This document shows positions 35,257 to 35,307 of a DNA stretch of 35,307 nt, piece after piece. Origin of the DNA: Desulfobacteraceae bacterium UBA5616 (GTDB lineage Bacteria > Desulfobacterota > Desulfobacteria > Desulfobacterales > UBA5616); contig DIKO01000118.1 of assembly GCA_002423615.1 (NCBI GenBank), forward strand, positions 19,327-54,633, written 5' to 3'. Under the pieces are notes generated by a model. The model was not told where the DNA came from and did no database searches. It saw only the letters and a program-made list of their open reading frames with translations. Numbering within the stretch: the first letter of the stretch is position 1; every line of letters begins with the position of its first letter. The position numbers were made by a program, and so were the translations under genes.

Positions 35257-35307
35257 ATCAATTTCTCAGGGTTATACGTCAACAGAAGAACAGGAATGTA
35301 ATTTAAG

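Overview
The window looks like an anaerobic, Gram-negative member of the Desulfobacterota (the sulfate-reducing 'Deltaproteobacteria', probably Desulfobacterales-like). This is an inference from content: a split ATP synthase with an F0-only operon, b/b' stators and Na+-type c subunits, a glycyl radical enzyme with its activase, a siroheme-type dehydrogenase, RNase J beside FtsK, and lipid A-type glycosyltransferases. No rRNA, tRNA, CRISPR array, transposase or phage gene was seen. LAYOUT. 1-2037 (minus): a DHH phosphoesterase, an RNase Z-like metallo-beta-lactamase protein and the start of a siroheme/precorrin-2 dehydrogenase that runs off the left edge. 2112-5935 (plus): promoter, two small AtpI-type assembly proteins, a, a fused four-hairpin c, a normal c, b', b, then a terminator. 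No F1 gene follows. 5940-8525 (minus): clpB. 8598-15264 (plus): YihG-like acyltransferase, a small conserved protein, PlsC, RNase J, FtsK and a methyltransferase. 15376-18071 (plus): a three-gene envelope sugar module (ArnT-like GT39, ArnC-like GT2, LAB_N membrane protein). 18072-20516 (plus): a patch that looks acquired and partly decayed, with a headless HNH nuclease, a frameshifted Blc lipocalin and an intact YjgR-type ATPase. 20562-22037 (plus): a CoA-transferase, convergent with the next block. 22054-30723 (minus): an eight-gene, tightly packed operon ending in a glycyl radical enzyme, an SCP2 lipid-carrier protein and the radical SAM activase. Five upstream genes encode a coiled-coil membrane protein, a phospholipase C-like His/Asp protein, two unknowns and a protein with a duplicated domain. 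30724-31101: a 378-base divergent spacer with three inverted repeats. 31102-35307: a PIG-L deacetylase, then (minus) a glyoxalase II-like hydrolase, a NUDIX hydrolase, a small protein and a hybrid histidine kinase at the right edge. HOW THEY WORK TOGETHER. Two systems stand out. First, the rotor of the ATP synthase: gene 3528-4502 encodes four c hairpins in one chain. Hairpins 1, 3 and 4 keep the two-carboxylate ion site; hairpin 2 has lost both acids (Ala112, Gln145). A normal 82-residue c follows. This predicts a mixed c-ring, probably Na+-coupled, with fewer ion sites per hairpin. Second, the 30723-22054 operon looks like an anaerobic radical pathway acting on a hydrophobic or lipid-linked substrate. 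The enzyme has the Cys-Val-Glu active site of dehydratases and lyases, but its substrate cannot be read from the sequence.
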